A stretch of DNA of 64,000 bases from Maritimibacter sp. (GTDB lineage: Bacteria > Pseudomonadota > Alphaproteobacteria > Rhodobacterales > Rhodobacteraceae): contig CP051232.1 of NCBI GenBank assembly GCA_017792445.1, forward strand, positions 3,880,001 through 3,944,000. Direction: 5' to 3'. Numbering within the stretch: position 1 is the first letter of the stretch; every line of letters begins with the position of its first letter. The notes under the pieces were generated by a model. The model saw nothing but the letters and a program-made list of their open reading frames with translations, did no database searches and was not told where the DNA came from. The translations under genes were made by a program, and so were the position numbers. Positions 44,486-54,225 of the stretch are shown piece after piece.

Positions 44486-45904
44486 TCAATCCCGCAAGCT
44501 CTCTTCGCGCAGGCCGTCGGCCAGCAGGTTCAGCCCCAGCACAAGCGACAGCAACGCCAGCGCGGGCGTGATCGCCGGGTGCAGGTAGATCGACAGCAGC
44601 TTGCGCCCCTCGTTGATCGTGGACCCCCAGTCCGGGCTCTCGGGCGACAGGCCCAACCCGAAGAAGCCCAGCGTTCCCAACAGGATGGTCGTGTAGCCGA
44701 TACGCAGGCAGAAATCGACGATCAGCGGCCCGCGCGCGTTGGGCAGGATCTCCCACAGCATGATGTACCACGGACCCTCGCCCCGGGTCTGGGCGGCGGC
44801 GACGTAGTCGCGGGTCTTGATGTCCAGCGCCAGCCCCCGAACGATGCGGAACACGGTCGGAGAGTTCACGAACACCACCGACACGAACACCACCAGCAGG
44901 TTCGGCGGGAACGAGATGATCCCCAGCGGGTCGGCGTTCCACGCGATCCCGAGATACAGCCACAGCCCCAGCACCAGCGTGATGCCGATATACACCGCGC
45001 GCTTTTGCGGCTGGGTGTGGAAGCGCGAGTTGAACAGCACGACGAAGAACAGGATCGGGAAGACGAACAGCACCGCCGCCATGTAGACGGGAATGCCCGT
45101 CGCCACGATCTCGGGTGTCACCAGCAGGTAGAACAGCAAGATCACCGGGAAGGCGAGGATCAGGTTCGCCGCGAAGCTCAGCACGGTGTCCAGCTTGCCG
45201 CCGTAATAGGCGGCGGGCAGCCCCAGCGTGATGCCGACCATGAAGGCGAATAACGTGGCGAAGGGGGCGATCTTGATCACCTCCCACGCGCCCGCGATCA
45301 TCCGGCTGAACACGTCGCGGGCCAGGTTGTCCCCGCCCAGCAGGTAATAGGGATAATCGCCGTCCTCGGCCCCCGACAGGGGTGTGCCCGGAACCTTGTT
45401 CTTCATCCCCGACACCTGGCTCAGCGGATCGTGGGTCAGGATCAGGTCCATCGCGCCATAGATCCCGGCGAAGACCCAGAACATCACCAGCGCGAAGCCC
45501 AGCATCCCGATGGTCGAGTCGAACAGCTTGCCGTACAGGCCCAGCCGCCGCTTGAAGCCGAAGGACAGCACGAAAACCACGACCAGCGACAGCCACACCG
45601 GCCACAACCGCTGCGACAGGCAGCCAAGGATGCCCTTCGCCTCGTAGCCGGGGATCACCAGGCCGCCGACCAGGTAGGCAAGGCAGACCAGCACCGCCAG
45701 CCCGAACCCCGCCGTCACGCCCAGCCCGGCATAGTCCGACAGGCTGCGCGGTGCGGAAAGCGTCGGCCCGTCCGGTACCGGGCGGGTGGTCACCAGCGAC
45801 AGCACCACCTGCACCGCCAGCGACACGACGAACACCGCCACCGCCGCCAGCAACAGCGGGTTCAGCACCGGGCCCATCGCCCCGGTCCAGCTCAACGGTT
45901 CCAT
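44486..45904 (-). CDS. ABC transporter permease (DppC-like), enlarged
   Basis: From the ATG at 45904 the product is 472 aa, against about 300 for usual DppC proteins. An extra N-terminal part (1-140) has three to four hydrophobic helices (VFVVSLAVQVVLSLVTT, GFGLAVLVCLAYLVGGLVIP). The permease core follows with HDPLSQV, YYLLGGDNLARDVFSRMIAGA and a second extra loop with helices about 250-330 (PILFFVVLFNSR to PPNLLVVFVS). The EAA-type motif is TRDYVAAAQTRGEGPWYIMLWEILPNA. It pairs with the upstream permease. The gene's 3' end is duplicated in tandem downstream. Confidence 0.9.
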   Translation of the reverse strand: MEPLSWTGAMGPVLNPLLLAAVAVFVVSLAVQVVLSLVTTRPVPDGPTLSAPRSLSDYAGLGVTAGFGLAVLVCLAYLVGGLVIPGYEAKGILGCLSQRLWPVWLSLVVVFVLSFGFKRRLGLYGKLFDSTIGMLGFALVMFWVFAGIYGAMDLILTHDPLSQVSGMKNKVPGTPLSGAEDGDYPYYLLGGDNLARDVFSRMIAGAWEVIKIAPFATLFAFMVGITLGLPAAYYGGKLDTVLSFAANLILAFPVILLFYLLVTPEIVATGIPVYMAAVLFVFPILFFVVLFNSRFHTQPQKRAVYIGITLVLGLWLYLGIAWNADPLGIISFPPNLLVVFVSVVFVNSPTVFRIVRGLALDIKTRDYVAAAQTRGEGPWYIMLWEILPNARGPLIVDFCLRIGYTTILLGTLGFFGLGLSPESPDWGSTINEGRKLLSIYLHPAITPALALLSLVLGLNLLADGLREESLRD

Positions 45905-45924
45905 GGGCACCTCCCGTCCGACGG

Positions 45925-45978
45925 CTTCTTTGGTCCGCAAATATCCCGGGGGGCCCGAAGGGCGGGGGCAGAGCCCCC
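45925..45978 (-). repeat. Dispersed two-hairpin intergenic repeat, copy 2
   Basis: Read on the minus strand: GGGGGCTCTGCCCCC hairpin, then GCCCTTCGGGC, then CCCCCCGGGATATTTGCGG and ACCAAAGAAG. It is the same layout as the copy at 22933-22993 in opposite orientation. It sits between the two permease genes of the ABC operon. Confidence 0.75.
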
Positions 45979-46025
45979 TCGGCCTCCGGCGACCGGCGCC
46001 ACGCCCGATGTTCGCACCTGTCGCA

Positions 46026-47072
46026 TCACGTCACCCTGATCCGCGGATTGAGGAAGACATAGCCCACGTCCGAGATCAGCTGCGTGATCAGCACGACGAA
46101 GACCGACACCACCGAGACGCCCAGCAGCAACTCGATGTCGTTGTTGCCGGCGGCTTCCACCAACGTCCAGCCGAAGCCTTTGTAGTTGAACAGCGTCTCC
46201 ACGATCACCACGCCGTTCAGCAACCACGGGAACTGCAGCATGATCACCGTGAACGGCGCGATCAGCGCGTTGCGCAGGGCGTGTCTCAGCACGATGGCGC
46301 GGAACGAGACGCCCTTCAGCCGCGCGGTGCGGATGTACTGGGCGGTCATCACCTCGGCCATCGAGGCGCGGGTCATCCGGGCGATATAGCCCATGCCGTA
46401 TAGTGCGATGGTCAGCACCGGCAGGGTGAAATTGGCGAAGGTGATGTCGTCCATCGCGCTGGTCGCGGTGCCCTTGAACCATTTCAGCCCGACCGCCGAC
46501 GAGGCGAAGACCGCGATGAAGATCACCCCCGAGACATATTCCGGCGTCGCGGTGGTCAGGATCGATACCGTCGACAGCGAGCGGTCCAGCTTCGAGCCCT
46601 CGCGCATCCCCGCCAGCACGCCGATGATCAGCGCGCCGGGGACCATGACGCACATCACCGCCAGCATCAGCCAGCCGGTCAGGCCCAGCCGCTTGAACAC
46701 GATATCCTGCACCGGCTCGCCGAAGCGGGTGGACTGGCCCCAGTCGCCCTGCAGCACGCCGCAGAACCTGCGTGCGCCGGCCGGTTCCTCGCCCGTCCCG
46801 AAACAGCGTCCGCGCACGGTGCCGTCGGCGTCTTCGATGACATAGCCGGGCACAACGCCCAGCCATTCGCCGTACTTCACGAACAGGTTGCGGTCATAGC
46901 CTCGGTTGGCCAGCCACAGTTCGACCTGTTCGTCGCTCATGCGCTGGTTGCCCTCGGTCTTCGCGAGCTTTTCGAGGTTCGGATACAGGTTCGTCAGGAA
47001 GAAGACGATGAAGGTCAGGCAGATCGCCGTCAGGATCATGATCCCGACCCGGCGGAGGATGAATAACGCCAT
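46026..47072 (-). CDS. ABC transporter permease (DppB-like)
   Basis: The 348-aa product is an oligopeptide-type permease: MALFILRRVGIMILTAICLTFIVFFLTNLYP at the N-terminus (first helix), a large periplasmic loop after it with WLGVVPGYVIEDADGTVRGRCFG and QGDWGQSTRF, then five further helices and the EAA-type motif EVMTAQYIRTARLKGVSFRA with LRNALIAPFTV. The start at 47072 is directly before the first helix. It is followed by a 120-bp gap, which contains the dispersed repeat, before the second permease. Confidence 0.92.
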   Translation of the reverse strand: MALFILRRVGIMILTAICLTFIVFFLTNLYPNLEKLAKTEGNQRMSDEQVELWLANRGYDRNLFVKYGEWLGVVPGYVIEDADGTVRGRCFGTGEEPAGARRFCGVLQGDWGQSTRFGEPVQDIVFKRLGLTGWLMLAVMCVMVPGALIIGVLAGMREGSKLDRSLSTVSILTTATPEYVSGVIFIAVFASSAVGLKWFKGTATSAMDDITFANFTLPVLTIALYGMGYIARMTRASMAEVMTAQYIRTARLKGVSFRAIVLRHALRNALIAPFTVIMLQFPWLLNGVVIVETLFNYKGFGWTLVEAAGNNDIELLLGVSVVSVFVVLITQLISDVGYVFLNPRIRVT

Positions 47073-47200
47073 GGCGTCCCCTGTCTGGCTGGACCGGCAC
47101 GCGCCTTTGCGGCGTCTGGTGCGGGCGGGGGCCCGCCGCGATCCGTTGGCTGGGTCGGCCGCGCCCGGTCGCCGGGCGCGGCCTGTCTGTCAGCGAAGGC

Positions 47201-48859
47201 TTACGCCTTGGCCCATTTGTAGTGGTGGTGTTCGAAGGTGATGTGCTGTTCGGCCCCCATCACACCCTCGACCGCATGGCGGTAAAGCGAGCGCCAGTAG
47301 GGCTGGATCGTCACGCCCTCGGACTGGATCAGTTCCTCGCACTTGGCCGCGACTTCGGCGCGCTTCCCGGCGTCGGCCACCGACAGCGCATCCGCCAGAA
47401 GGCCGTCGAACTCTTCGTTCGACCAGCCAAACTCGTTCCACGCCTCGCCCGAGCGATAGGCCAGGGCCCAGATCTGCACCGCAAGCGGTCGGTGGTTCCA
47501 GTTGGTCGACGAGAACGGGTACTTGGTCCAGTCGTTCCAGAAGGTCGAGCCGGGCAGGATGGTGCGTTTCACGTTGAAACCGGCGTCGCGCAGCTGGGCC
47601 GCGACGGCGTCGGTGGTGTTGCGGCGCCAGTCGTCGTCGATCGAGATGATCTCGTGCTCGAAATCGGCCATGCCGGCCTCTTCCAGCAGCGCCATCGCGC
47701 CCTCCGGGTCGTAGGCCGGATCGCCGATGTCGGCGTATTCCGGGTGCTTCGGACCTGCGTGGTGGTTCTGGGCGACCTCGCCCCGGTTGCCGTAGCCCAG
47801 TTCCAGCAGCACGTTGTTGTCGACCGCCATCGCGATGGCCTTGCGGACGCGGGCGTCGGCGTAGGGCATCTTGCCGTCGACCTCTGCCAGCTGGTTCGGC
47901 CGGATCACCAGGGTCGCCATGGTGACCACCTCGGTCTTCACAAGACCAAGCCCGTCCATCACGTCGATGAACTCGCCCACGGATTCATGGAGGAAATCGA
48001 CCTCTTCTGACTCGATGGCCGCCAGCCAAGCGGCGGGGTCGGTGCCATAGTCGATGTACTCGATGCTGTCGAGATACGGGCCGCCGTAGACCTCGGTGCC
48101 CCACCACGCGTGATCCTCGTTCTTGGTCAGAACGCATTTCACGCCGACTTCGAGTTCGGTGATCAAATAGGGACCGGTGCCCACCGCGTTCATCACGTCG
48201 TTCGGATCGAAGGATTCATGAACGATTGCAGCAGGATAGTCGGTGAAGTTCGCAATTAGCGAGATGTCCGAGGCGGGCAGGTGCAGCGCCACGGTCATGT
48301 CGTCGACCACCTCGATCGCGCCCTCGATGGCGACGCCCGTGTCGGGGTCGATCAGTGCCGCCATGCGGCCGGCCATCGAGTTCGCCTCGACGTCCTTCTC
48401 GCACCAGCGGGTGATGTTGCGGGCCACGTCTTCGGCGGTGAACGGGTCGCCGTTGTTCCACGTGACGCCCGGGCGGACCATCAGCGTGTACTCGGTGGCG
48501 TCATCGTTGATTTCCCAGCCTTCCAGCAGCATGCCGCGGAACGTGCCGTCGTTGTTGTACTCGACGAGGTATTCCAGCGTGCCGCGGCACTGGTTCGCGA
48601 TCTCGGACCAGTCCCACGTGCGGGTGTCCTTCAGTTCGCGCACCGACATCTGCACGCGCATGGTGCCGCCCATCGGCATGTCGCCCTGCGCATGCGCGGG
48701 CTGCGCTGCGCCGATCAGCCCGTATGCCGCGGCGGCGCCCACGCCCATCGAGGTGGCGCGTGTCAGGAATTCGCGCCGGTCCATCAGGCCGGCGCGGTAT
48801 TCGTCCGCGTACATACGGGCAGCGGGGTGAATTCGCCCCTTGTCGCTGTGCAGCGTCAT
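47201..48859 (-). CDS. Peptide-type ABC transporter substrate-binding protein, Tat-exported
   Basis: The 552-aa product (ATG at 48859 behind GGGAGAGAA) has a twin-arginine signal: [13 protein letters not shown] followed by a hydrophobic stretch and AHAQG cleavage near residue 55. The remainder is the SBP_bac_5 fold with [35 protein letters not shown] and [21 protein letters not shown]. Members bind oligopeptides, opines or nickel complexes. The Tat signal suggests that it folds in the cytoplasm, possibly with a cofactor or ligand. It is the first gene of the operon, under the AraC regulator upstream. Confidence 0.93.
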   Translation of the reverse strand: MTLHSDKGRIHPAARMYADEYRAGLMDRREFLTRATSMGVGAAAAYGLIGAAQPAHAQGDMPMGGTMRVQMSVRELKDTRTWDWSEIANQCRGTLEYLVEYNNDGTFRGMLLEGWEINDDATEYTLMVRPGVTWNNGDPFTAEDVARNITRWCEKDVEANSMAGRMAALIDPDTGVAIEGAIEVVDDMTVALHLPASDISLIANFTDYPAAIVHESFDPNDVMNAVGTGPYLITELEVGVKCVLTKNEDHAWWGTEVYGGPYLDSIEYIDYGTDPAAWLAAIESEEVDFLHESVGEFIDVMDGLGLVKTEVVTMATLVIRPNQLAEVDGKMPYADARVRKAIAMAVDNNVLLELGYGNRGEVAQNHHAGPKHPEYADIGDPAYDPEGAMALLEEAGMADFEHEIISIDDDWRRNTTDAVAAQLRDAGFNVKRTILPGSTFWNDWTKYPFSSTNWNHRPLAVQIWALAYRSGEAWNEFGWSNEEFDGLLADALSVADAGKRAEVAAKCEELIQSEGVTIQPYWRSLYRHAVEGVMGAEQHITFEHHHYKWAKA

Positions 48860-49028
48860 CGTTCTCTCCCTGTGAGACTCATGTCTTCGTTGGGAAGACG
48901 GCCGGTCCGGTCTACCGCAGGCGTCGTTCGGGTCGCGCGCGGTTGTTCCAGCGGCTGCCTCCTTGATCGCATCATTGCGCACGGTTTTCCGTAACGCGTC
49001 AACGTTCGCTTCCGGCGTGAAAAGGTCC

Positions 49029-49060
49029 AAAAGCGACATCAGCCTACAAGAAAAGCGACA
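49029..49060. promoter_or_regulatory. Direct repeat AAAAGCGACA x2, candidate AraC-family operator
   Basis: Two perfect 10-bp copies (49029-49038 and 49051-49060) are spaced 22 bp start to start, two helical turns, the geometry used by AraC-family monomers bound side by side. They lie 170-200 bp upstream of the binding-protein ATG, transcribed on the minus strand. Confidence 0.45.
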
Positions 49061-49125
49061 CGTGCCGACATTGCAAGCCAAATTACAATGACTTGTGGGT
49101 ATGCGTTCGCGCCGGGGTCCAAGGC

Positions 49126-49160
49126 AAAGGACCGCCCGGCGGCGGCGCGGGCGGTCCTTT
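49126..49160. terminator. Bidirectional hairpin terminator
   Basis: AAAGGACCGCCCG (49126-49138) and CGGGCGGTCCTTT (49148-49160) form a perfect 13-bp stem with a 9-nt loop. Further Ts follow on the plus strand. It closes the AraC-regulator transcript (minus strand) and would also stop any plus-strand transcript. Confidence 0.8.
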
Positions 49161-49194
49161 TTTGTTTGTTGCAGCGGCGGTCCGCGTCCCGGCG

Positions 49195-50022
49195 TCAGCC
49201 GAGCTTGCGGAACGTGGTCGGCGTCACACCGGTCTGTTTCTGGAACGCGCGGGTGAAATAGGCCGCCGAGTTGAAGCCCAGTTCGTCCGCGATTTCCTTC
49301 ACCGGGCGCCGCGTCTCGGTCAGCAGGCGGCGCGCCTCGAAGTGAATGCGGTCGGCCAGCAGGGCCGAGGCCGATCGGCCACAGGCGATCTTGCAGCAGC
49401 GCGTCAGGTGCGTCGGCGTGACGCCAAGCTGCGCGGCGAAGTAGTTGATCGTCTGGCCGTGCTTGAAATCGCGCTCGACCATCGCCGAGTAGGCGGCGGC
49501 AAGGCGGCGGGCGGCGTCGGGATGCAGATCCTGACGGTCACCGCCGTCGACCTCGCGGTCCAGCCAGACCGACAGCAGGCCGGCATGGGCCAGCATCGCG
49601 CGGTCCTTGCCGGGGCGGTCCGACTTCAGCTCGTTCTGGATGTTCTCGATCATGTTCGAGAGTTCGGCCTGCTGCTGCACGTCGCGGAAACGCAGGTGCA
49701 GCGGTTCCTCCGGCAGGTTCAGGCTGCGGTCCGGCGGCAGATAGACGGCGGTGCCGAACACCTGTCCGGTCATCTCGTAGCCGTGCATCGTGTTCGCAGG
49801 CAGGAACACCGCGTGGTGCGGGCCGAAGCCGTGCGTGACGCCGGCGACGGTGATCCGTCCCTGTCCGCGGGTGAACCACAGAAGAAGCGGCTGCGCGTAA
49901 GAGCGCATGGCTTCGGTACGCCAGCGCGTTTCGGGCGTCACGCGCGGCAGATTCTCGATACGGAACCGGCGCGTCTTGTGCGCCATGTTAATATCGGGTC
50001 GGGTCTCGCTGAAAATCCTCAT
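49195..50022 (-). CDS. AraC-family transcriptional regulator
   Basis: The 275-aa product has an N-terminal cupin-like ligand domain (about 20-150: [28 protein letters not shown] then [10 protein letters not shown]) and a C-terminal AraC DNA-binding domain (about 175-275) with two HTH units ([20 protein letters not shown] and [20 protein letters not shown], then [13 protein letters not shown]). It lies directly upstream of the ABC operon on the same strand and most probably controls it, as the paired direct repeats in the gap suggest. The inducer is unknown. Confidence 0.93.
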   Translation of the reverse strand: MRIFSETRPDINMAHKTRRFRIENLPRVTPETRWRTEAMRSYAQPLLLWFTRGQGRITVAGVTHGFGPHHAVFLPANTMHGYEMTGQVFGTAVYLPPDRSLNLPEEPLHLRFRDVQQQAELSNMIENIQNELKSDRPGKDRAMLAHAGLLSVWLDREVDGGDRQDLHPDAARRLAAAYSAMVERDFKHGQTINYFAAQLGVTPTHLTRCCKIACGRSASALLADRIHFEARRLLTETRRPVKEIADELGFNSAAYFTRAFQKQTGVTPTTFRKLG

Positions 50023-50116
50023 GGAATTCGATAATCGTCACTGTCCCAGGTGTCACAGTGCACTGTCCCACGAGAATGCCCGGAACGACGGCAGAATCGA
50101 TCCGATGAAATGGCAG

Positions 50117-51001
50117 TCAGGGCAGCACGACTGTCGTCCATTGAGTCATCTTGGACCGAAACCATGTCCGTTGTCTCTTGGCGAATTGTCTTGTTGCGAT
50201 TTTTCCGTCGGCAACTGCGGCTTTCAGGCACCGGTCGCCTTTCAGATAACCGATTAATTCCGGTGCGCCGATGGCTTTCGCGGAGGGCCAGGACGAATCG
50301 AACCCCGAGTCGAGGTTCCTTTGCGCCTCGTCCAGCGCGCCATCCGCCATCATCGCGTCGAACCGCCGGTCGATCCGGTCGCCCAGCCAGTCGCGGTCAG
50401 CGTCCAGAAGGACGGGCTGCGCATTTTCGATGGGTAACAGCGGCGGCGGGGTGTCGTCGTGCCACGCAGCGATGCCCCGGCCGGTCGTCTGCAACACCTC
50501 CCACGCGCGCTGGACCCGCATCGGGTTGCGGGTGTCGATCCGCTGGGCCGACGCGGCATCGAGATCGGCCAGAAGCGCCTCTGCTCCGTCCTTCTGCACG
50601 ATCGCCGTGGCGCGGGCGCGGATTTCTGGCGGGGTCGGAGGGATAAGGGCCAGGCCCGAGGTAAGCGCGGTGAAATACAGACCCGTCCCGCCCACGATAA
50701 CCGGCCGCGCCTCACCTTGAAGGATCGCTTGCAGGTCACGCAGCCAGTGTCCGACCGAATATTCTGCGTCGCCCGCGACATGGCCGTACAGCAGGTGCGG
50801 CGCCACCGATTCCTCGTCGCGTCCGGGTCGCGCGGTCAGGATGCGCCAGTTCTCGAACACCTGTAACGCATCGGCGTTCACCACCACGCCGCCCTGGCGG
50901 CTGACCACCTCCAGCGCCAGTGCGGATTTGCCGCTGGCCGTGGGGCCCGCGATCAGCACGGGGCGCTCGGCGTCGAGCGACTTCAGCCAGCCGTCGCGCA
51001 T
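50117..51001 (-). CDS. miaA: tRNA dimethylallyltransferase
   Basis: The 294-aa product has the P-loop GPTASGKSALALEV (residues about 18-31), VNADALQVFENWRILTARP, PVIVGGTGLYFTAL, and the C-terminal IGAPELIGYLKGD and ATRQFAKRQRTWFR. It transfers the isoprenyl group to A37 of tRNAs reading UNN codons. Its size and motifs are standard. The usual DAlle of 'GTGLY' and Asp residues are kept. It is divergent from pyrH with a 79-bp gap between them. Confidence 0.95.
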   Translation of the reverse strand: MRDGWLKSLDAERPVLIAGPTASGKSALALEVVSRQGGVVVNADALQVFENWRILTARPGRDEESVAPHLLYGHVAGDAEYSVGHWLRDLQAILQGEARPVIVGGTGLYFTALTSGLALIPPTPPEIRARATAIVQKDGAEALLADLDAASAQRIDTRNPMRVQRAWEVLQTTGRGIAAWHDDTPPPLLPIENAQPVLLDADRDWLGDRIDRRFDAMMADGALDEAQRNLDSGFDSSWPSAKAIGAPELIGYLKGDRCLKAAVADGKIATRQFAKRQRTWFRSKMTQWTTVVLP

Positions 51002-51080
51002 GGGGTCGGTTCCGGATTGAACATGGGGGCCTTTTCCGACATTTTGCCGGCGGAGTTAAGGGGCGACCAGGGGCGATGCC

Positions 51081-51818
51081 ATGACCGAAGCCGCAGCGAT
51101 GACGCCGGCCACCAAGTACAATCGTGTTTTGTTGAAGATTTCGGGTGAGGCGCTGATGGGCGACCAGGGCTATGGCCTGCACCCGCCGACGGTCGAACGC
51201 ATCGCGAAGGAAGTGAAATCGGTCCACGACCTTGGCGTCGAGATCTGCATGGTGATCGGCGGCGGCAACATCTTCCGGGGCCTTGCGGGCTCGGCGCAGG
51301 GGATGGAGCGCACCACCGCCGACTACATGGGGATGCTGGCCACCGTGATGAACGCGCTGGCGATGCAGTCCGCGCTGGAAGGGCACGGCGTCTTCACACG
51401 GGTGATCAGCGCGATCCGGATGGACGAGGTCGCCGAACCCTACATCCGGCGCCGCGCGGTGCGGCACCTCGAGAAGAAGCGGGTCTGCATCTTCGCCGCC
51501 GGCACCGGTAACCCGTATTTCACCACCGACACCGCCGCGACCCTGCGCGCCAACGAGATGGCCTGCGAGGCGATCTTCAAAGGCACCAAGGTCGACGGCG
51601 TGTACGACAGCGACCCGAAGAAGAACCCGGACGCCAAGCGCTATGAAAAGGTGACCTACGACGAGGTTCTGCAAAAGCACCTTGGCGTGATGGATGCCTC
51701 GGCCATTGCGCTGGCCCGCGACAACTCGTTGCCGATCATCGTGTTCTCGCTGGACGAGCCGGGCGGCTTCCGCGGCATCCTTGCGGGGCAGGGCACCTAT
51801 ACCACGGTGCACGGCTAG
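51081..51818 (+). CDS. pyrH: UMP kinase
   Basis: The 245-aa hexameric enzyme phosphorylates UMP to UDP. It has [46 protein letters not shown], and [16 protein letters not shown]. The start at ATG 51081 is directly upstream of the fold. It is the first gene of the long pyrH-frr-uppS-cdsA-dxr-rseP group. In many bacteria rpsB-tsf precede it, but here the upstream neighbour is the divergent miaA. Confidence 0.97.
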   Translation: MTEAAAMTPATKYNRVLLKISGEALMGDQGYGLHPPTVERIAKEVKSVHDLGVEICMVIGGGNIFRGLAGSAQGMERTTADYMGMLATVMNALAMQSALEGHGVFTRVISAIRMDEVAEPYIRRRAVRHLEKKRVCIFAAGTGNPYFTTDTAATLRANEMACEAIFKGTKVDGVYDSDPKKNPDAKRYEKVTYDEVLQKHLGVMDASAIALARDNSLPIIVFSLDEPGGFRGILAGQGTYTTVHG

Positions 51819-52022
51819 GCCCGTGTCCGTCGGCGCATTCGCCTCGCGGGGCAGGGTTAACACCGGGGCCGGCGTGGACGGATTGTCGCCTGACGGGAAA
51901 CAATTCCATGCCGCGTCCCTAGGCGCGGTGTGGCGCAAATGACTGGCATGAAAGCTATACATCCGGGGCTCTATGGCATATGACCCGGCAAAACGACGGC
52001 AGACTTTAACGGAACTCGCAGC

Positions 52023-52586
52023 ATGTCCGAAGACTTCACGATCGACATCGACGACCTGAACCGCCGCATGGACGGCGCCATGACCTCGCTGCGGCAGGAA
52101 TTCGCCTCGCTCCGGACCGGGCGCGCCTCGGCCTCGATGGTCGAACCGATCACGGTGGACGCCTACGGCTCGCAGACCCCGATCAACCAGGTGGGGACCG
52201 TCAACGTTCCCGAGCCGCGGATGGTGACGATCAACGTCTGGGACAAGTCGCTTGTTAACAAAGTTGAAAAGGCGATCCGTGAGAGCGGGCTGGGGATCAA
52301 CCCCCAGATGAACGGCACGATCATCATGCTGCCGATCCCCGAGTTGAACGAGGAACGCCGCCGCGAGCTGACCAAGGTCGCCGGCCAGTACGCCGAGAAC
52401 GCCCGCGTGGCGATCCGCAACGTGCGCCGCGACGGGATGGAGCAGCTTAAGAAGGGCAAGAACGAAGGCATGTCCGAGGACGAGCAGAAGCTCTGGCATG
52501 ACGAGATTCAGGAACTCACGGACAAGCACATCAAGGCCGTGGACACCGCTCTTGAGACCAAGCAGGAAGAAATCATGCAGGTGTGA
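52023..52586 (+). CDS. frr: Ribosome recycling factor
   Basis: The 187-aa product has the RRF fold: the three-helix bundle begins with [25 protein letters not shown], and [17 protein letters not shown] lies in domain I. It splits the 70S ribosome after termination together with EF-G. The preceding 204-bp gap contains no gene and only a tiny start-stop run (rejected). Confidence 0.98.
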   Translation: MSEDFTIDIDDLNRRMDGAMTSLRQEFASLRTGRASASMVEPITVDAYGSQTPINQVGTVNVPEPRMVTINVWDKSLVNKVEKAIRESGLGINPQMNGTIIMLPIPELNEERRRELTKVAGQYAENARVAIRNVRRDGMEQLKKGKNEGMSEDEQKLWHDEIQELTDKHIKAVDTALETKQEEIMQV

Positions 52587-52713
52587 CACCGTCACCCTGA
52601 CACCGGGACGGGCCTGTTTTCGGTGGCCCGCGCCCGAGGCGGCCGGTTAAGGTCGTTCGGTACAAGACTTTTGACCCCAACGACATAGACCAACGAGGCT
52701 AGGAGCGAAGCAG

Positions 52714-53433
52714 ATGGCGGAAGCACGCAGGACGGGCGCCGAACATGTCGCGATCATTATGGACGGCAACGGCCGCTGGGCGCAGGCCCGTGGCAAGCCC
52801 CGGCTGTATGGCCACCATGCGGGCGCGAAGCGCGTCAAGGAGATCGTGCGCGCCTGTCCCGACATCGGCGTCAAGTACCTGACCATCTTCGCTTTTTCGA
52901 CCGAGAACTGGAAACGCACCCAGTCCGAGGTCACCGGCCTGATGAGCCTGTTCCGCCGCTACATCCAGCGCGAGGCGCGCGACCTGCTGGCCGAGGGCGT
53001 CCGCGTCCGCTTTATCGGCGACCGCCTGCGGCTGGACCGCAAGCTGCAGAAGCTGATGGACGAGCTGGAACTGCTGACCTCGAGGAACGACAAGGTCCAC
53101 CTGACCATCGCGCTGAACTACGGCGGCCGCGACGAGGTGGCCCGTGCCACCAAACGGCTGGCGCAGGACGTGGCCGATGGCCGTCTCGACCCGACCAAAG
53201 TGGATGAGGAAACGCTGCCCAAGTACCTGGATACATGCGTTCTTCCGGACCCGGATCTGGTGATCCGCACCAGCGGCGAGGCCCGGATCTCGAACTTCCT
53301 GCTGTGGCAGTCGGCCTATGCCGAGTACGAATTCATCGACACGCTGTGGCCGGACTTCACCCCCGACATCTTCGGCGGAATCGTTCGCAACTTTGCAGGC
53401 CGCGAGCGCCGGTTCGGTGCCGTTCTGACATGA
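52714..53433 (+). CDS. uppS: Undecaprenyl diphosphate synthase
   Basis: The 239-aa product shows the cis-prenyltransferase motifs IIMDGNGRWAQARGKPR (catalytic Asp and phosphate-binding Arg), GHHAGAKRVKEIV, LTIFAFSTENWKR, ALNYGGRDE and DLVIRTSGEARISNFLLWQ, and WPDF. It makes the C55 lipid carrier for peptidoglycan and other glycans. Its stop overlaps the cdsA start by 4 bp. Size is standard. Confidence 0.97.
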   Translation: MAEARRTGAEHVAIIMDGNGRWAQARGKPRLYGHHAGAKRVKEIVRACPDIGVKYLTIFAFSTENWKRTQSEVTGLMSLFRRYIQREARDLLAEGVRVRFIGDRLRLDRKLQKLMDELELLTSRNDKVHLTIALNYGGRDEVARATKRLAQDVADGRLDPTKVDEETLPKYLDTCVLPDPDLVIRTSGEARISNFLLWQSAYAEYEFIDTLWPDFTPDIFGGIVRNFAGRERRFGAVLT

Positions 53434-54224
53434 AATGGCGTGGGCGCAGTTGGGAGGACTTGCGCCCGAGGGTCATCACCAGTGGGGTGCTGACGCTTGT
53501 CGGGGTCACGGTCGTCTACGCGGGTGGCACGCTGTTCGCGATTGCGGCGGCGGTGGCTGTCGCGGTGATGCTGTGGGAACTGGCGCTGATGCTGGCGCCC
53601 TCGAAAGGGTCCGAAGCGCTGCAAGTGGCGCTTTTGGGCGCTGCCGCGCTGCTGATCGCCCGTTTCCTGCCGCCGATCTTCACCATTCCGCTGCTTGCCG
53701 CGCCCGCACTGGTCGGGGCGGGGCTTCTGAAAAAGCACGTGGCGATCTTCCTTGGATTCGGTTTCGCGATCCTCGTTTTCGGGCATGGCATGGTCTGGGC
53801 CCGCGACACGCACGGGCTGGTCTGGCTGCTGTGGCTGATCTTCACCGTCGTCGCGACCGATGTCGCGGGCTACTTCGGCGGCCGCTCGCTGGGCGGGCCA
53901 AAGTTCTGGCCCGCGGTCAGCCCGAAAAAGACGTGGTCCGGCGTTCTGTGCGGCTGGGCCGCGGCGGCGCTGGTGGCGCTTGTGTTTCTTCAGATCACCG
54001 ATGCCGGGCGGGACCTGATCTGGATTTCGGTCCTTCTCAGTTTCGCGTCGCAGCTTGGCGACATCGCCGAAAGCGCGGTGAAGCGGAAGATGGACGTGAA
54101 AGACAGCTCGACCCTGCTGCCGGGCCACGGCGGCCTGTTCGACCGCTTCGACGGCCTCATGGGCGGCGCGCTGTTCATGCTGCTTGTGGCGCAATTCGTG
54201 GACGTTCCCGACCTTATCCTGTGA
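53430..54224 (+). CDS. cdsA: Phosphatidate cytidylyltransferase
   Basis: From the ATG at 53430 (overlapping the uppS stop) the product is 264 aa with about eight helices. It has the conserved VATDVAGYFGGRSLGGPKFWP and SPKKTWSGVLCGW near the middle, and the C-terminal signature SQLGDIAESAVKRKMDVKDSS followed by LLPGHGGLFDRFDGL with its invariant Asp. It makes CDP-diacylglycerol. The frame is open upstream in uppS, but the ATG at 53430 is the usual start. Confidence 0.95.
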   Translation: MKWRGRSWEDLRPRVITSGVLTLVGVTVVYAGGTLFAIAAAVAVAVMLWELALMLAPSKGSEALQVALLGAAALLIARFLPPIFTIPLLAAPALVGAGLLKKHVAIFLGFGFAILVFGHGMVWARDTHGLVWLLWLIFTVVATDVAGYFGGRSLGGPKFWPAVSPKKTWSGVLCGWAAAALVALVFLQITDAGRDLIWISVLLSFASQLGDIAESAVKRKMDVKDSSTLLPGHGGLFDRFDGLMGGALFMLLVAQFVDVPDLIL

Positions 54225-54225
54225 C

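Larger units (their letters stand above)
44318..44539. repeat. 111-bp direct tandem duplication covering the permease 3' end
   Basis: Unit 1 (44318-44428) and unit 2 (44429-44539) each start AGCGTAGGG and end CAGCCCCAG. Unit 2 overlaps the last 17 codons and stop codon of the permease gene. Unit 1 is a diverged second copy of the same codons and of the stop (TCA at 44375-44377). The 111-bp length is 37 codons. Roughly ten substitutions separate the units. Confidence 0.9.
48860..49194. other. Regulatory gap between AraC gene and ABC operon
   Basis: No ORF is convincing. It holds a bidirectional hairpin terminator of the AraC gene (49126-49160) and the direct repeats AAAAGCGACA (49029-49038 and 49051-49060), 22 bp apart, which are candidate AraC sites. 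An inverted CAAG/CTTG pair spans 49074-49095. The ABC-operon promoter must be between about 48880 and 49030, but I see no clear -35/-10 pair. Confidence 0.5.

Noticed and set aside
42094-44571. 825-aa plus-strand frame opposite the ABC ATPase
   Set aside because: Antisense of the fused ATPase; its C-terminal repeats come from the minisatellite and REP elements.
51939-51983. 14-codon ORF (MTGMKAIHPGLYGI) before frr as a leader peptide
   Set aside because: No ribosome site and no attenuator-like hairpin pair follows it.
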